From contig NZXX01000012.1 of assembly GCA_002702065.1 (NCBI GenBank), forward strand, positions 62,001 through 126,000: DNA of 64,000 bases. Reading direction: 5' to 3'. The translations under genes were made by a program, and so were the position numbers. Positions 8,302-15,703 of the stretch are shown here, piece by piece. Under the pieces are notes generated by a model. That model saw only the letters and a program-made list of their open reading frames with translations. It did not search any database and had not been told where the DNA came from. Every line of letters starts with the position of its first letter. Positions within the stretch are counted from its first letter, which is position 1. The DNA is from Anaerolineaceae bacterium. GTDB taxonomy: Bacteria > Chloroflexota > Anaerolineae > Aggregatilineales > Phototrophicaceae.

Positions 8302-9153
8302 ATGGCTCGCCAACCGCTGACCATTTTGCCGGTTCAAGCGCCGGTGCAAACAGGCTCCTTTGATCTGCATCAAACGATTCTCGACTCGCTCGCTGCCAGC
8401 GGCGACACGCTGCAAGATGGTGACGTACTGGCGGTGTCCAGCAAGTACGCTGCCATCAGCGAGGGGCGGGTTGTATCGATGGACGATGTGACCGTCACGC
8501 CGGAAGCCGAGGCGCTGGCGGAACGGTACAACATGAATCCGGTCATGGCGCAGCTGGTTCTGCAAGAGGCGGATCATGTTTTCGGCGGCATTCAGATCGG
8601 GTTTTTGCTGACGTACAAGGATGGCGTGCTGTCGCCTAATGCCGGGCTGGATCGTTCGAACATCCCCAGCGGGCAGGTGGTGCTGTTCCCGGCTTATCCC
8701 TATGCCACTGCCGAGCGCATCCGGCAGGCGATGCAGGCCCATTTTGGCATCCGATTGGGGGTTATCCTGACGGATAGCTGGCTGGTGCCGGGGCGGTTGG
8801 GGACAACCGGTGTGGCGCTGGCGACGGCGGGGTTTCGCCCGGTGGTGGATGAACGCGGCAAAGCCGATCTGTTTGGCAACCCGATGGCTGTTACGCAGCG
8901 TGGCGTTGCCGATTCCATCAGCATTGCGGCTCAGCTTGTCATGGGTGAGCGCGATGAAGCGACCCCGTTCGCCATCGTGCGCCATGCCGGGATCGAATTA
9001 ACCGACGCGCCGATCAGCCAGCAAGATGTGGCGATCCCCTGGCAAATGTGCATCTACGTCGAATCGCTGACGTTGGGCCTGTTACCCGATGGTGCCCCCA
9101 CCGAATCATTTTCCGAACAATTGCGACGCAACAACGGCGCGGTGATGGGTTAG
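8302..9153 (+). CDS. cofE: Coenzyme F420-0:L-glutamate ligase family protein
   Basis: 283 residues, longer than the usual 240-255 of CofE. The family adds glutamate to coenzyme F420 precursors using GTP. Supporting stretches are DTLQDGDVLAVSSKYAAISEG at the N-terminal part (GDVLVVSSKIVSxxEG in the family), GVILTDSW, and RGKADLFGNPM, equal to the family's RGxxDLYG. The usual SDTFGR is DSWLVP here, so specificity could differ. No other F420 gene lies in the window. The stop overlaps the convergent transposase stop by 3 bp. I am fairly sure of the family, less of the exact reaction. Confidence 0.8.
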   Translation: MARQPLTILPVQAPVQTGSFDLHQTILDSLAASGDTLQDGDVLAVSSKYAAISEGRVVSMDDVTVTPEAEALAERYNMNPVMAQLVLQEADHVFGGIQIGFLLTYKDGVLSPNAGLDRSNIPSGQVVLFPAYPYATAERIRQAMQAHFGIRLGVILTDSWLVPGRLGTTGVALATAGFRPVVDERGKADLFGNPMAVTQRGVADSISIAAQLVMGERDEATPFAIVRHAGIELTDAPISQQDVAIPWQMCIYVESLTLGLLPDGAPTESFSEQLRRNNGAVMG

Positions 9154-9704
9154 TCAGCCTTGTTCTCTGGGTACTGACTATCCTGTTCCCACTGTGCGGG
9201 GTTGCTGAAAATGTACGCGCGTATTTTGTTGAGCGATTGTTCGTTGCGGATGATATGCTCGTAAAAGCGCCCTTGCCACAGCGGCATGCCCGGTGTCTGA
9301 AGGACCGCATTAATGCGTCGGGTTGTAGCAGCCTTGAAGGCGCGAATGATAGCCGAGAGCGATTGCGGTTGCACATTATTTCGCGTTGCGCCTTTGGGTG
9401 TTTGTAGGGACGCAGCGTGCTGCGTCCTGTTTGATTCGTAGCCCCAGTTAATCACCACGACGCCATGGATGTGATTGGGCATAATGACGTACGCATCCAG
9501 TTCGACGTATGGTCTTAGAGCTTCTGATTGCCGCCATTCCTCGTCTGCAATACAGCCCAACGTATTGAGAATCATTTCTGTGTTGATAACATCGCCAAAA
9601 ATGCACCTGCGCTCATGGGTACATATCGTGACATAGTACGCGCCATCCTGTGCATAATCATAGTCTGGCAGCCGAATTGAGCGTCTTTGCTTAACTGGTT
9701 TCAT
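9150..9704 (-). CDS. REP-associated tyrosine transposase (RAYT, Y1_Tnp/IS200-like)
   Basis: 184 residues. It has the HUH nuclease motif MPNHIHGVVV and a downstream helix with the catalytic Tyr candidate in FYEHIIRNEQSLNKIRAYIF, both typical of single-copy RAYTs that bind and cut REP palindromes. The N-terminal YYVTICTHERRCIFG is also characteristic. Residues about 93-101 (RTQHAASLQ) are encoded by a complete REP palindrome at 9404-9428. A mirror copy stands 71 bp before the start. No transposon ends flank the gene, so it is more likely a domesticated REP nuclease. The ATG at 9704 gives the usual start; an upstream in-frame ATG at 9737 is less likely. Confidence 0.93.
   Translation of the reverse strand: MKPVKQRRSIRLPDYDYAQDGAYYVTICTHERRCIFGDVINTEMILNTLGCIADEEWRQSEALRPYVELDAYVIMPNHIHGVVVINWGYESNRTQHAASLQTPKGATRNNVQPQSLSAIIRAFKAATTRRINAVLQTPGMPLWQGRFYEHIIRNEQSLNKIRAYIFSNPAQWEQDSQYPENKAD
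9404..9428 (+). repeat. REP palindrome (stem type A) inside the RAYT gene
   Basis: GTAG at 9404 leads into a perfect 9-bp stem GGACGCAGC (9408-9416) with loop GT and the complement to 9427. The GTAG tetranucleotide beside a hairpin is the known recognition feature of RAYT substrates. It is read through in frame by the transposase gene. Confidence 0.9.
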
Positions 9705-9774
9705 GAATAGAGTGTGACCCGGTATTGGCCCATTCAAACATTATAGGTTGTTTTGGCAGCGGCCTGTATGCAAG

Positions 9775-9799
9775 AGGACGCAGCACGCTGCGTCCCTAC
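9775..9799 (-). repeat. REP palindrome (stem type A) upstream of the RAYT gene
   Basis: This is the exact reverse complement, over 25 bp, of the element at 9404-9428, ending in CTAC (GTAG on the minus strand). The two copies are therefore inverted relative to each other. Confidence 0.9.
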
Positions 9800-9849
9800 G
9801 ACCGGTAATCATTGAATCCTTCCAATGATGATGTTTCAGAAAATCGGGT

Positions 9850-9855
9850 TATAAT
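9850..9855 (+). promoter_or_regulatory. -10 box for the MFS exporter leader
   Basis: TATAAT at 9850 would start transcription near 9862, giving a leader of about 170 nt before the MFS gene. No convincing -35 box is seen. The 326-bp gap 9705-10030 holds the REP, this box, a small frame and a terminator. Confidence 0.5.
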
Positions 9856-9861
9856 GGGCGC

Positions 9862-9915
9862 ATGGCAAACAATCAATCACACAAAATGCCGCCTCTGTGC
9901 CGTAGCGGCAGCTAA
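9862..9915 (+). CDS. Possible 17-residue leader peptide before the MFS exporter
   Basis: A short frame encodes MANNQSHKMPPLCRSGS and stops at TAA. Its ATG lies 7 bp after the TATAAT box, so the mRNA would be nearly leaderless. It ends 34 bp before an intrinsic terminator that itself precedes the MFS start. This order is that of ribosome-controlled attenuators of drug exporters. Without conservation data the peptide remains a proposal. Confidence 0.3.
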   Translation: MANNQSHKMPPLCRSGS

Positions 9916-9949
9916 CTAACACCGGCATCAACCGCATATTGTTTGTCCA

Positions 9950-9980
9950 GCCGTAGGCCTGAAGGGTCACGGCCATTTTT
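9950..9980 (+). terminator. Intrinsic terminator inside the MFS leader
   Basis: GCCGT pairs with ACGGC and, after one bulged A, GGCC pairs with GGTC around the loop TGAAG; CATTTTTG follows. It lies 51 bp before the MFS start on the same strand, so read-through is needed for expression. Confidence 0.65.
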
Positions 9981-10030
9981 GATTCCCCTGCCATCCCCGG
10001 TCATCTCACACTTACAAAGGACAATTGCAT

Positions 10031-11251
10031 ATGAACAAGATTGCCTCTGTTGTGCGCCGCCTGCGCAAAGTGCCAGCGCTGGTCGCGGTATTTCTGATCA
10101 TCGAATTTCTGGACGAATTTGCGTTTGGCGCACAGGAAGCCGCCCTGCCGCTGATTCGGACAGACCTCGGCCTGAGTTACGAGCAAATCGGCCTGCTGCT
10201 GACCGTACCGGCTGTGCTGGCGAATATCCTGTTTGAGCCGGTGCTGGGCATTCTGGCTGATGTCTGGAAACGGCGCTTGCTGGTGGTGGGCGGTGGCGTG
10301 GCCTTTGCACTGGCGACGCTGCTGGTGGCGGGCAGCCAGAGCTTTGCCGCGCTGCTGCTGGCGTTCATCATCTTTTATCCGGCGTCCGGCGCGTTCGTCA
10401 GCCTGTCGCAGTCGACGTTGATGGACCTGGAACCCACCCGGCACGAACATAACATGGCCCGCTGGACCTTCGCCGGTTCGGTGGGGGTGGTGTCCGGCGC
10501 GCTTCTGGTCGGCGTGATGATCAGCAAGGGCCTGGACTGGCGGGCATTTTATGTGCTGGTCGGCGGGCTGACCGCGCTGGTGGTGCTGGTGCTGTGGCGG
10601 CTGCCATTTCCGCAGAATGGGTCGGACGAAGCCGGTGATGTCAAAGCCGGTTTCCGCAAAGCACTGAGCGCCCTGCGGCGGCGTGAGGTGGTGCGCTGGC
10701 TGCTGCTGCTGCAATTTTCGGACTTTATGCTGGACATTCTGCACGGGTATCTGGCGCTGTATTTTGTTGATGTGGTGGGGGTCGATGAAGCGCAGGCCGG
10801 GTTCGCAGTGGCGGTGTGGACCGGTGTCGGTATGGTTGGTGATCTGGCGATCATTCCGCTGCTCAACCGCGTGAGTGGTGTGACGTATCTGCGGTTCAGC
10901 GCCGCGTTGGAGTTGGTGCTGTACAGCGCGTTTTTGCTCGTGCCGGGCCTGCTGCCCAAGCTGGTGCTCATCGGCATCATCGGCTTTTTTAATGCGGGTT
11001 GGTACGCCATTCTGTCCGGCAATCTGTATACCGCCATGCCAGGGCAGAGTGGCTCGGTGCTGACATTGGGCAACCTGTTTGGTCTGGTTGGCAGTGTCGT
11101 GCCGCTGTTGATCGGGCTGGCGGCGGCGCGTTTTGGGCTGGAAGTCGCCATGTGGTTTCCGCTGGTCGGGTGTGTGGCGCTGCTGGTGGGTCTGCCACGT
11201 CGTTCGATAAGCACGTCAGTGGCAGCCGAGGCTGAATCCGTTGACGAATAG
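10031..11251 (+). CDS. MFS transporter, possible efflux pump
   Basis: 406 residues with about 12 hydrophobic helices. The N-terminal half contains the MFS loop pattern GILADVWKRR between helices 2 and 3, and the middle loop is charged. Substrate cannot be read; the resistance-type leader (small frame plus terminator) suggests a drug or toxic metabolite. The ATG at 10031 has AAAGGA 8 bp upstream; the in-frame TTG two codons earlier was rejected. The gene stands alone, with the RAYT locus before it and a REP palindrome after it. Confidence 0.88.
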   Translation: MNKIASVVRRLRKVPALVAVFLIIEFLDEFAFGAQEAALPLIRTDLGLSYEQIGLLLTVPAVLANILFEPVLGILADVWKRRLLVVGGGVAFALATLLVAGSQSFAALLLAFIIFYPASGAFVSLSQSTLMDLEPTRHEHNMARWTFAGSVGVVSGALLVGVMISKGLDWRAFYVLVGGLTALVVLVLWRLPFPQNGSDEAGDVKAGFRKALSALRRREVVRWLLLLQFSDFMLDILHGYLALYFVDVVGVDEAQAGFAVAVWTGVGMVGDLAIIPLLNRVSGVTYLRFSAALELVLYSAFLLVPGLLPKLVLIGIIGFFNAGWYAILSGNLYTAMPGQSGSVLTLGNLFGLVGSVVPLLIGLAAARFGLEVAMWFPLVGCVALLVGLPRRSISTSVAAEAESVDE

Positions 11252-11279
11252 ATCAAGTCATTCGCTCCGCATATGTGCA

Positions 11280-11305
11280 GGGCCGATACACGGATCGGCC
11301 CCTAC
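11280..11305 (-). repeat. REP palindrome (stem type B)
   Basis: GGGCCGAT and ATCGGCCC form a perfect 8-bp stem around a 6-nt loop, followed by CTAC at 11302-11305 (GTAG on the minus strand). The stem differs from type A but the architecture is the same. It sits between two convergent genes. Confidence 0.75.
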
Positions 11306-11362
11306 CGATGTATGTTTTTTGATTTGAAAAGTTGGTCGGCGCAGCAGATCAAGGGGACACGC

Positions 11363-12124
11363 TTACGGCATCAGCATCGGCTCTTCGATTCGGTCGCGTT
11401 CGATCTCAGGCGATGGTGGCTGCTCAATGGGGATTGTGCGTCGATCATGGTGGACCAGAATCGGCTCAAGCGGCACGGCGGCTGGCACGTTGCGGCGGCG
11501 TTTGACGCGCTGGATAAGCCGCTTGACAAAAGGCAGGCGCATCGTCAGCAGCACGACCAACACGGCCAGATACAGTTGAAGCTCGTGGACAAGCGCATCG
11601 CCATCGCGGAAGATTTTCTTGCCGCTGGTAAATGCGATGATGGCATGGCCGATGGTCAGCGGTGCAGCGATGTAGACCAGCCGGTGCAGGCGCTTCCAGC
11701 TTTTCCCCAGCCAGCGCATCGCCCGCTGATTGGAGGTGACCGCCAGCAGCAGCAGGATAACCAGCGCCGCGATACCCATCCAGATGTAGACAACCGGGTT
11801 ATTGCGCAGCCAGTTCAGGTTCAGGGGTTCAAACTTGGCGTAGGTCAGAAAGTGCAGCGCGGCAAAAGCAAATGCCCACAGGCCCGCCGGTTTGCGCAGC
11901 CGGATCGCCCAGCGCCAGCCAAATACGGTGTTCAGCGGAGTCATCGTCAGGCAGATGAGCAGGCAGCGAATGGCCCATTTGCCGCTTTCTTCAAACAGCG
12001 TGTCGGTACTGGCCGGGCTGCCTGATCGCAGGCGAAAATAGTTGCTCAGCAGTATCAACATGATCGCCAGCGCCAGCCCGTTCAGCAGGATCGCTGGTCC
12101 GTTTTTTCGCAGCCAGCCGCGCAT
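11363..12124 (-). CDS. msrQ: MsrQ/YedZ-like heme membrane protein (ferric reductase-like domain)
   Basis: 253 residues with about six transmembrane helices. The family, heme b proteins such as MsrQ, passes electrons to the periplasmic methionine sulfoxide reductase MsrP. The helix with LHFLTYA and the later WKRLHRLVYIAAPLTIGHAI hold the His residues expected to bind heme; RRLGxxWKRLHRLVY is typical of MsrQ. The last 45 residues are a cytoplasmic polar tail not usual in E. coli MsrQ. The ATG at 12124 has GGAGGG 6 bp upstream. No msrP gene is in the window, so the partner may be elsewhere. Confidence 0.78.
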   Translation of the reverse strand: MRGWLRKNGPAILLNGLALAIMLILLSNYFRLRSGSPASTDTLFEESGKWAIRCLLICLTMTPLNTVFGWRWAIRLRKPAGLWAFAFAALHFLTYAKFEPLNLNWLRNNPVVYIWMGIAALVILLLLAVTSNQRAMRWLGKSWKRLHRLVYIAAPLTIGHAIIAFTSGKKIFRDGDALVHELQLYLAVLVVLLTMRLPFVKRLIQRVKRRRNVPAAVPLEPILVHHDRRTIPIEQPPSPEIERDRIEEPMLMP

Positions 12125-12188
12125 ATACACCCTCCATGAATAGTCATTTTGAGGGTATACACCGCTGCTGGGGGTGAGGTTCCGCCGC

Positions 12189-12665
12189 CTAGTCGGGTAG
12201 TTGATCGAAGTAGCTGTAGGCGTAGAAGCTGCCACTTTGGATCATCTGCCGCAGCGTGCTTTTGGCTGCCCAGCGCCAGTCTGTGACCTCCGGGCCGAGA
12301 GTGACGGTGGCGGTTGTCGTATTCGGTAAATCGACCAGCCAGACATCCTCGACGCGGTTATCGGTGCACAGGCGCATCAATGGCTTGAACTGTGCGGGAG
12401 TCGTCTGAATGCCCAGTTCCTCGGCGATCTCGCGAATAGCCCCGGTCATGCTGTCCTCCCCGGCCTGCACCATACCGGCGGTGGAGGCCCATACGCCGGG
12501 ATAGATCAGATGCGGCGCACGCTGCTGAATCAGGTAATCGCCCTGCTCGTTGCGGATCCATACATGCACCGCCAGATAATATTCTCCATCCGGCAGTTCA
12601 GCGCCCCGAATGACGGTGCGACCGGTGCGGTTGCCGGATGCGTCGTAGGTGTCGCAGATTTCCAT
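12189..12665 (-). CDS. Nudix hydrolase (IPP isomerase-like subgroup)
   Basis: 158 residues. The Nudix box GMVQAGEDSMTGAIREIAEE continuing LGI matches Gx5Ex7REUxEExGU fully, so pyrophosphohydrolase activity is expected. The N-terminal ICDTYDASGNRTGRTVIRG resembles the YfcD/isopentenyl-isomerase-like Nudix group. The substrate is unknown. The ATG at 12665 has AGGGGA 4-5 bp upstream and lies 18 bp after the amidase stop, so the two are probably co-transcribed; the msrQ-like gene follows 64 bp downstream. Confidence 0.88.
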   Translation of the reverse strand: MEICDTYDASGNRTGRTVIRGAELPDGEYYLAVHVWIRNEQGDYLIQQRAPHLIYPGVWASTAGMVQAGEDSMTGAIREIAEELGIQTTPAQFKPLMRLCTDNRVEDVWLVDLPNTTTATVTLGPEVTDWRWAAKSTLRQMIQSGSFYAYSYFDQLPD

Positions 12666-12682
12666 CGTGTCCCCTGTACTTG

Positions 12683-13372
12683 TCATGATGCCGTGTGTGT
12701 ACGCTTCAGGCCCGCGCCACGCGCCAGCACGTCCAGATACGGCTGCATAAAGCGGCCCGGACATACTGTAATACCGGGGTTGAGTTCGCTGTGCCCGGCC
12801 AGATGGGTCAGCGCACAGGTTTCGGTCAGCCAGTTGGTCAGCGTTTGCAGGGCTATCAGCTGCGCGTCGGTCGGCGCTTCCAACTCGAAGTTGCCCATCA
12901 GCACGACGCCGATGACACCGGTGTTGCCGCCTGCCACCGAAGCGCCACGCACGTGCAGGTCCCGCCCGGTGTAGATGTGGCCCTGTGGGTCGATGCCGAA
13001 ATGATAGCCGATGTCGGCCCAGCCGCGCTTGTCCAGGTGTTCACCCTGAATCGTGCGCATGGTTTCATAAGCCAGCCGGGACACCGCGCTGTGATGAATC
13101 GACAGCGTGTGATAGGCGGACTTCAGGTCGTCCCTATACTCCAGCCAGCCAGTCGGGTTGGTCTCGCTGGCAAAGCCGTACTCGTTGAACGCCTCATGAT
13201 TGATGGGACGCGCTTCCCAGTCGGCCCGCGGGATGGGTGTCGGCATGGCCGGCAGTACTGGGATGGCGGATGCGGCCTGCTCCTGCACAAGCTGCCAGTA
13301 TTCGTACACGCGGCCAGCGATCAGCAGACCACCCCCGGCGGCCATGAGTGCCAGAAAAGTACGCCGTTTCAT
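12683..13372 (-). CDS. Exported N-acetylmuramoyl-L-alanine amidase / PGRP-like protein
   Basis: 229 residues. The N-terminus, KRRTFLALMAAGGGLL, resembles a twin-arginine signal. The amidase_2/PGRP domain covers about residues 48-215. Zinc ligand candidates are the His in LSIHHSAV and the His and Cys in GHSELNPGITVCPG, together with the family motif IGYHFGIDPQGHIYTGR. It should cut the muramoyl-alanine bond of cell-wall peptidoglycan. The ATG at 13372 was preferred to 13405 because the signal peptide begins there; the ribosome site is weak. It heads a probable amidase-Nudix-msrQ operon and is divergent from rdgB. Confidence 0.88.
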   Translation of the reverse strand: MKRRTFLALMAAGGGLLIAGRVYEYWQLVQEQAASAIPVLPAMPTPIPRADWEARPINHEAFNEYGFASETNPTGWLEYRDDLKSAYHTLSIHHSAVSRLAYETMRTIQGEHLDKRGWADIGYHFGIDPQGHIYTGRDLHVRGASVAGGNTGVIGVVLMGNFELEAPTDAQLIALQTLTNWLTETCALTHLAGHSELNPGITVCPGRFMQPYLDVLARGAGLKRTHTAS

Positions 13373-13474
13373 CACCGGAATCAGATCACCCCTGTATGTG
13401 GCCAATAACTTGATTGTAGAATACTGCCTGATGTTTCATTCGTAAACCGCACAATGCTAGACAGGAGCCACCCG

Positions 13475-14071
13475 ATGGATTTATTGATCGCCAGCAGCAA
13501 CCCCGGCAAAGTGCGCGAGTATCAGATGCTGCTGACCGGGCTGCCGGTCAACCTGCTCAGCCTGACCGATGTGGGGCTGGGGGATATGGATGTGGAAGAA
13601 TACGCCGATACGCTGGAAGCCAACGCCACCATCAAGGCCCATGCCTATGCTGAAGCCAGCGGTTTACCGGCACTGGCGGATGATACTGGCCTGTTTATCG
13701 ACGCGCTGGATGGGCGGCCCGGTGTGTACCCGGCACGTTACGGCGGCCCAGACCTGACCATGCCCCAGCGGCGGCAGAAGGTGCTGGATGAACTGGGCGA
13801 CATCGCCGACGACCAGCGCACAGCCCGTTTCGCCTGCGTGATTGCGCTCGGTTATGACGGCAAGGTCAGGACGGTGCGCGGCACGTGCGAAGGGCGCATC
13901 GCTCGTGAAGAAGTCGAAGGCGGCAGCGGCTTTGGTTATGACGCCATTTTTATTCCGCAGGGCTATGCCATGTCGTGGAGTCAGGTGCCGATGGAGGAGA
14001 AGAATCGTATCAGCCACCGGGGGCAGGCCGCCCAGTTGATGATTCCCGTCCTGCAACGGTTGATCGGCTAG
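13475..14071 (+). CDS. rdgB: Non-canonical purine NTP pyrophosphatase (ITP/XTP)
   Basis: 198 residues, normal length. The enzyme removes ITP, dITP and XTP from the nucleotide pool. The family motifs are present: IASSNPGKVREY at the N-terminus, ALADDTGLFIDALDGRPGVYPARY, and SGFGYDAIFIP near the C-terminus followed by KNRISHRGQA. The ATG at 13475 has AGGAG 8 bp upstream; an ATG at 13454 lies before this ribosome site. A REP palindrome follows the stop. Confidence 0.95.
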   Translation: MDLLIASSNPGKVREYQMLLTGLPVNLLSLTDVGLGDMDVEEYADTLEANATIKAHAYAEASGLPALADDTGLFIDALDGRPGVYPARYGGPDLTMPQRRQKVLDELGDIADDQRTARFACVIALGYDGKVRTVRGTCEGRIAREEVEGGSGFGYDAIFIPQGYAMSWSQVPMEEKNRISHRGQAAQLMIPVLQRLIG

Positions 14072-14100
14072 ACCTACGTAAACTTTTGAGTGCGCTCAGT

Positions 14101-14126
14101 GGGAGGGTACATTGACCCTCCCCTAC
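14101..14126 (-). repeat. REP palindrome (stem type C)
   Basis: GGGAGGGT and ACCCTCCC form a perfect 8-bp stem around a 6-nt loop, followed by CTAC (GTAG on the minus strand). It lies between the convergent rdgB and TolB/SH3 genes, where it may also act as a bidirectional transcription stop. Confidence 0.75.
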
Positions 14127-14193
14127 AGTGGGTTCTTCCGCTCACAAAGCCCTGACGGAAAGCCTCAAAACAAGCCAACCCGGATAGTCGATC

Positions 14194-15603
14194 TTAGGGA
14201 AGCGGCTCCACCCAGGGGCGGCTGGTGCTGCTGTCCTGCTGGACGATCCAGCCGGTTTGCCCATCGGCCTCAATCTGCCACGCGGGATAGCCTTCCCAGG
14301 AGCAATCCGGCCCGCCGATGACGGTGAAGGTCGTACCCGGCTGAACCAGCCCGGCGCGATTGTTCAGCGGCAGGCTGCCAAACAAATTCAGCGGCAGTGC
14401 CACATCGGGCCTGACCTGACCCACCATGCCAATCTCAAATAAATCGGGTGGAATCACACAGGCCGATGCATCCGGTGTCACCTCTGGCGTGGGTGGCGTC
14501 GGCGTCAGCGGGATGTCAGTCCGGTCCCGCGAACCCATGCGGCCCCATGCCAGCCCGGAGACTCGATCCGGCGTCAGGTGGGGATGCGGCGCGCTGATCA
14601 ACTCCGTGCCGGGGATGATCGTCTCCTGTTCACCCTGCCACACATGCACACCATCGTCGCGGATCACTGCTAGCAGATGCCCATCCGGTGACAGCGCCAT
14701 CTCCCGCCGGGTGAGGTTGTCCCCCAATTCGTAAGTTTGCCCGCTTGGTGCACGAACATACCAGGTGGTTCGTCCGCGTCCCTGCTCATCAATGACTGTC
14801 GTGTAGGTGATCGTGCCGGAACCCGCCGGGTTACCCAGACTATATAACTCGAATGCACTATGCTGGGTGCGTGGTCGTGGTGGTGCGGCAGGCGCAGCAG
14901 CAGGGCGGTTGAGCGATATTGGCCCGGCGACGGTTTCGTCGATCAGATTGCCGTTCAGGTCGTACTGCCGCAGGATTGAACCGCCGCCAGTGGGCAGGGC
15001 ATCGTCAATATAGGTGAAGGGGATTTGCTGGCGGATTCCGTCCGCGCCCACATCAACATTCGGCAGGCTCAACCCGGCGTCCTGAAAGCCAATAGACAGC
15101 CCGGTCATGATGACGTCGGTTGATGCTGTCGCAAAATCATAGCGCACAGCACGCATGGTGCTGCCGCTAGCTTCCAATTCGGTCCAGATGAGCGCTGCGC
15201 CATCGGCGGACCATGCCGGGTGCGACCGGATGATCGCGGCGTCAAAGCCATTGGGGTTGTCGAAGGTGGCGTCGGCTGGCTGACCGGCAATCTCGACGGC
15301 TGGCCCGGTGGCCCTGTCCATGACCCAGATATTGCTGGGGCGGTCGCTGGTGAAGACGGTGTTGCCACTTTTCGCCTGCGCCACACTGATGGCGGCCAGC
15401 GAACGAAAGGCTATGCGCGTGCCATCGGGCGACAGCACCGGGCGCTCATGATAGCCCCAGGTCGTTCGTTGTTCGAGCGTGCCGGTCTCTGGCTGCCACG
15501 CCCAATAATCCCCTTGCATCAGGATCAACAGGGGTGTTGCAGTCGCAGGTTGGGCAGCAGGGGCAAACAGGGTCGATAGCAGCAGCAAGACCATAAAGTG
15601 CAT
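14194..15603 (-). CDS. Secreted TolB-like propeller protein with C-terminal SH3b-like domain
   Basis: 469 residues. A signal peptide ends near APAAQPATA. Propeller-type repeats follow, with VLSPDGTRIAFRS, PAWSADGAALIW and ALSPDGHLLAVI as the recognisable PD40 motifs. A Thr/Pro linker (about residue 370) leads to an SH3b-like end of about 90 residues with GTTFTVIGGP and QTGWIV. Such proteins are usually extracytoplasmic binders. The ATG at 15603 has GGAGA 7 bp upstream. It is transcribed in the same direction as dnaA, 100 bp downstream of it. Confidence 0.78.
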   Translation of the reverse strand: MHFMVLLLLSTLFAPAAQPATATPLLILMQGDYWAWQPETGTLEQRTTWGYHERPVLSPDGTRIAFRSLAAISVAQAKSGNTVFTSDRPSNIWVMDRATGPAVEIAGQPADATFDNPNGFDAAIIRSHPAWSADGAALIWTELEASGSTMRAVRYDFATASTDVIMTGLSIGFQDAGLSLPNVDVGADGIRQQIPFTYIDDALPTGGGSILRQYDLNGNLIDETVAGPISLNRPAAAPAAPPRPRTQHSAFELYSLGNPAGSGTITYTTVIDEQGRGRTTWYVRAPSGQTYELGDNLTRREMALSPDGHLLAVIRDDGVHVWQGEQETIIPGTELISAPHPHLTPDRVSGLAWGRMGSRDRTDIPLTPTPPTPEVTPDASACVIPPDLFEIGMVGQVRPDVALPLNLFGSLPLNNRAGLVQPGTTFTVIGGPDCSWEGYPAWQIEADGQTGWIVQQDSSTSRPWVEPLP

Positions 15604-15703
15604 GACAATTTCTCCGCCAGATATCGGATGCGTTTACTGTAGCATCGAAGCCTGGCGGCTTGCACGCTGGTTATGGGACGGCTGTATGACGTGTACCGGA
15701 CGT

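Noticed and set aside
7212-8324. Open frame of 370 codons on the minus strand
   Set aside because: Antisense of the ParB/Srx-fold gene, which has a strong ribosome site and a known fold.
9150-9799. Complete mobile element bounded by the two inverted REP copies
   Set aside because: One copy lies inside the transposase gene, so the pair does not enclose it; no target duplication or element ends were seen.
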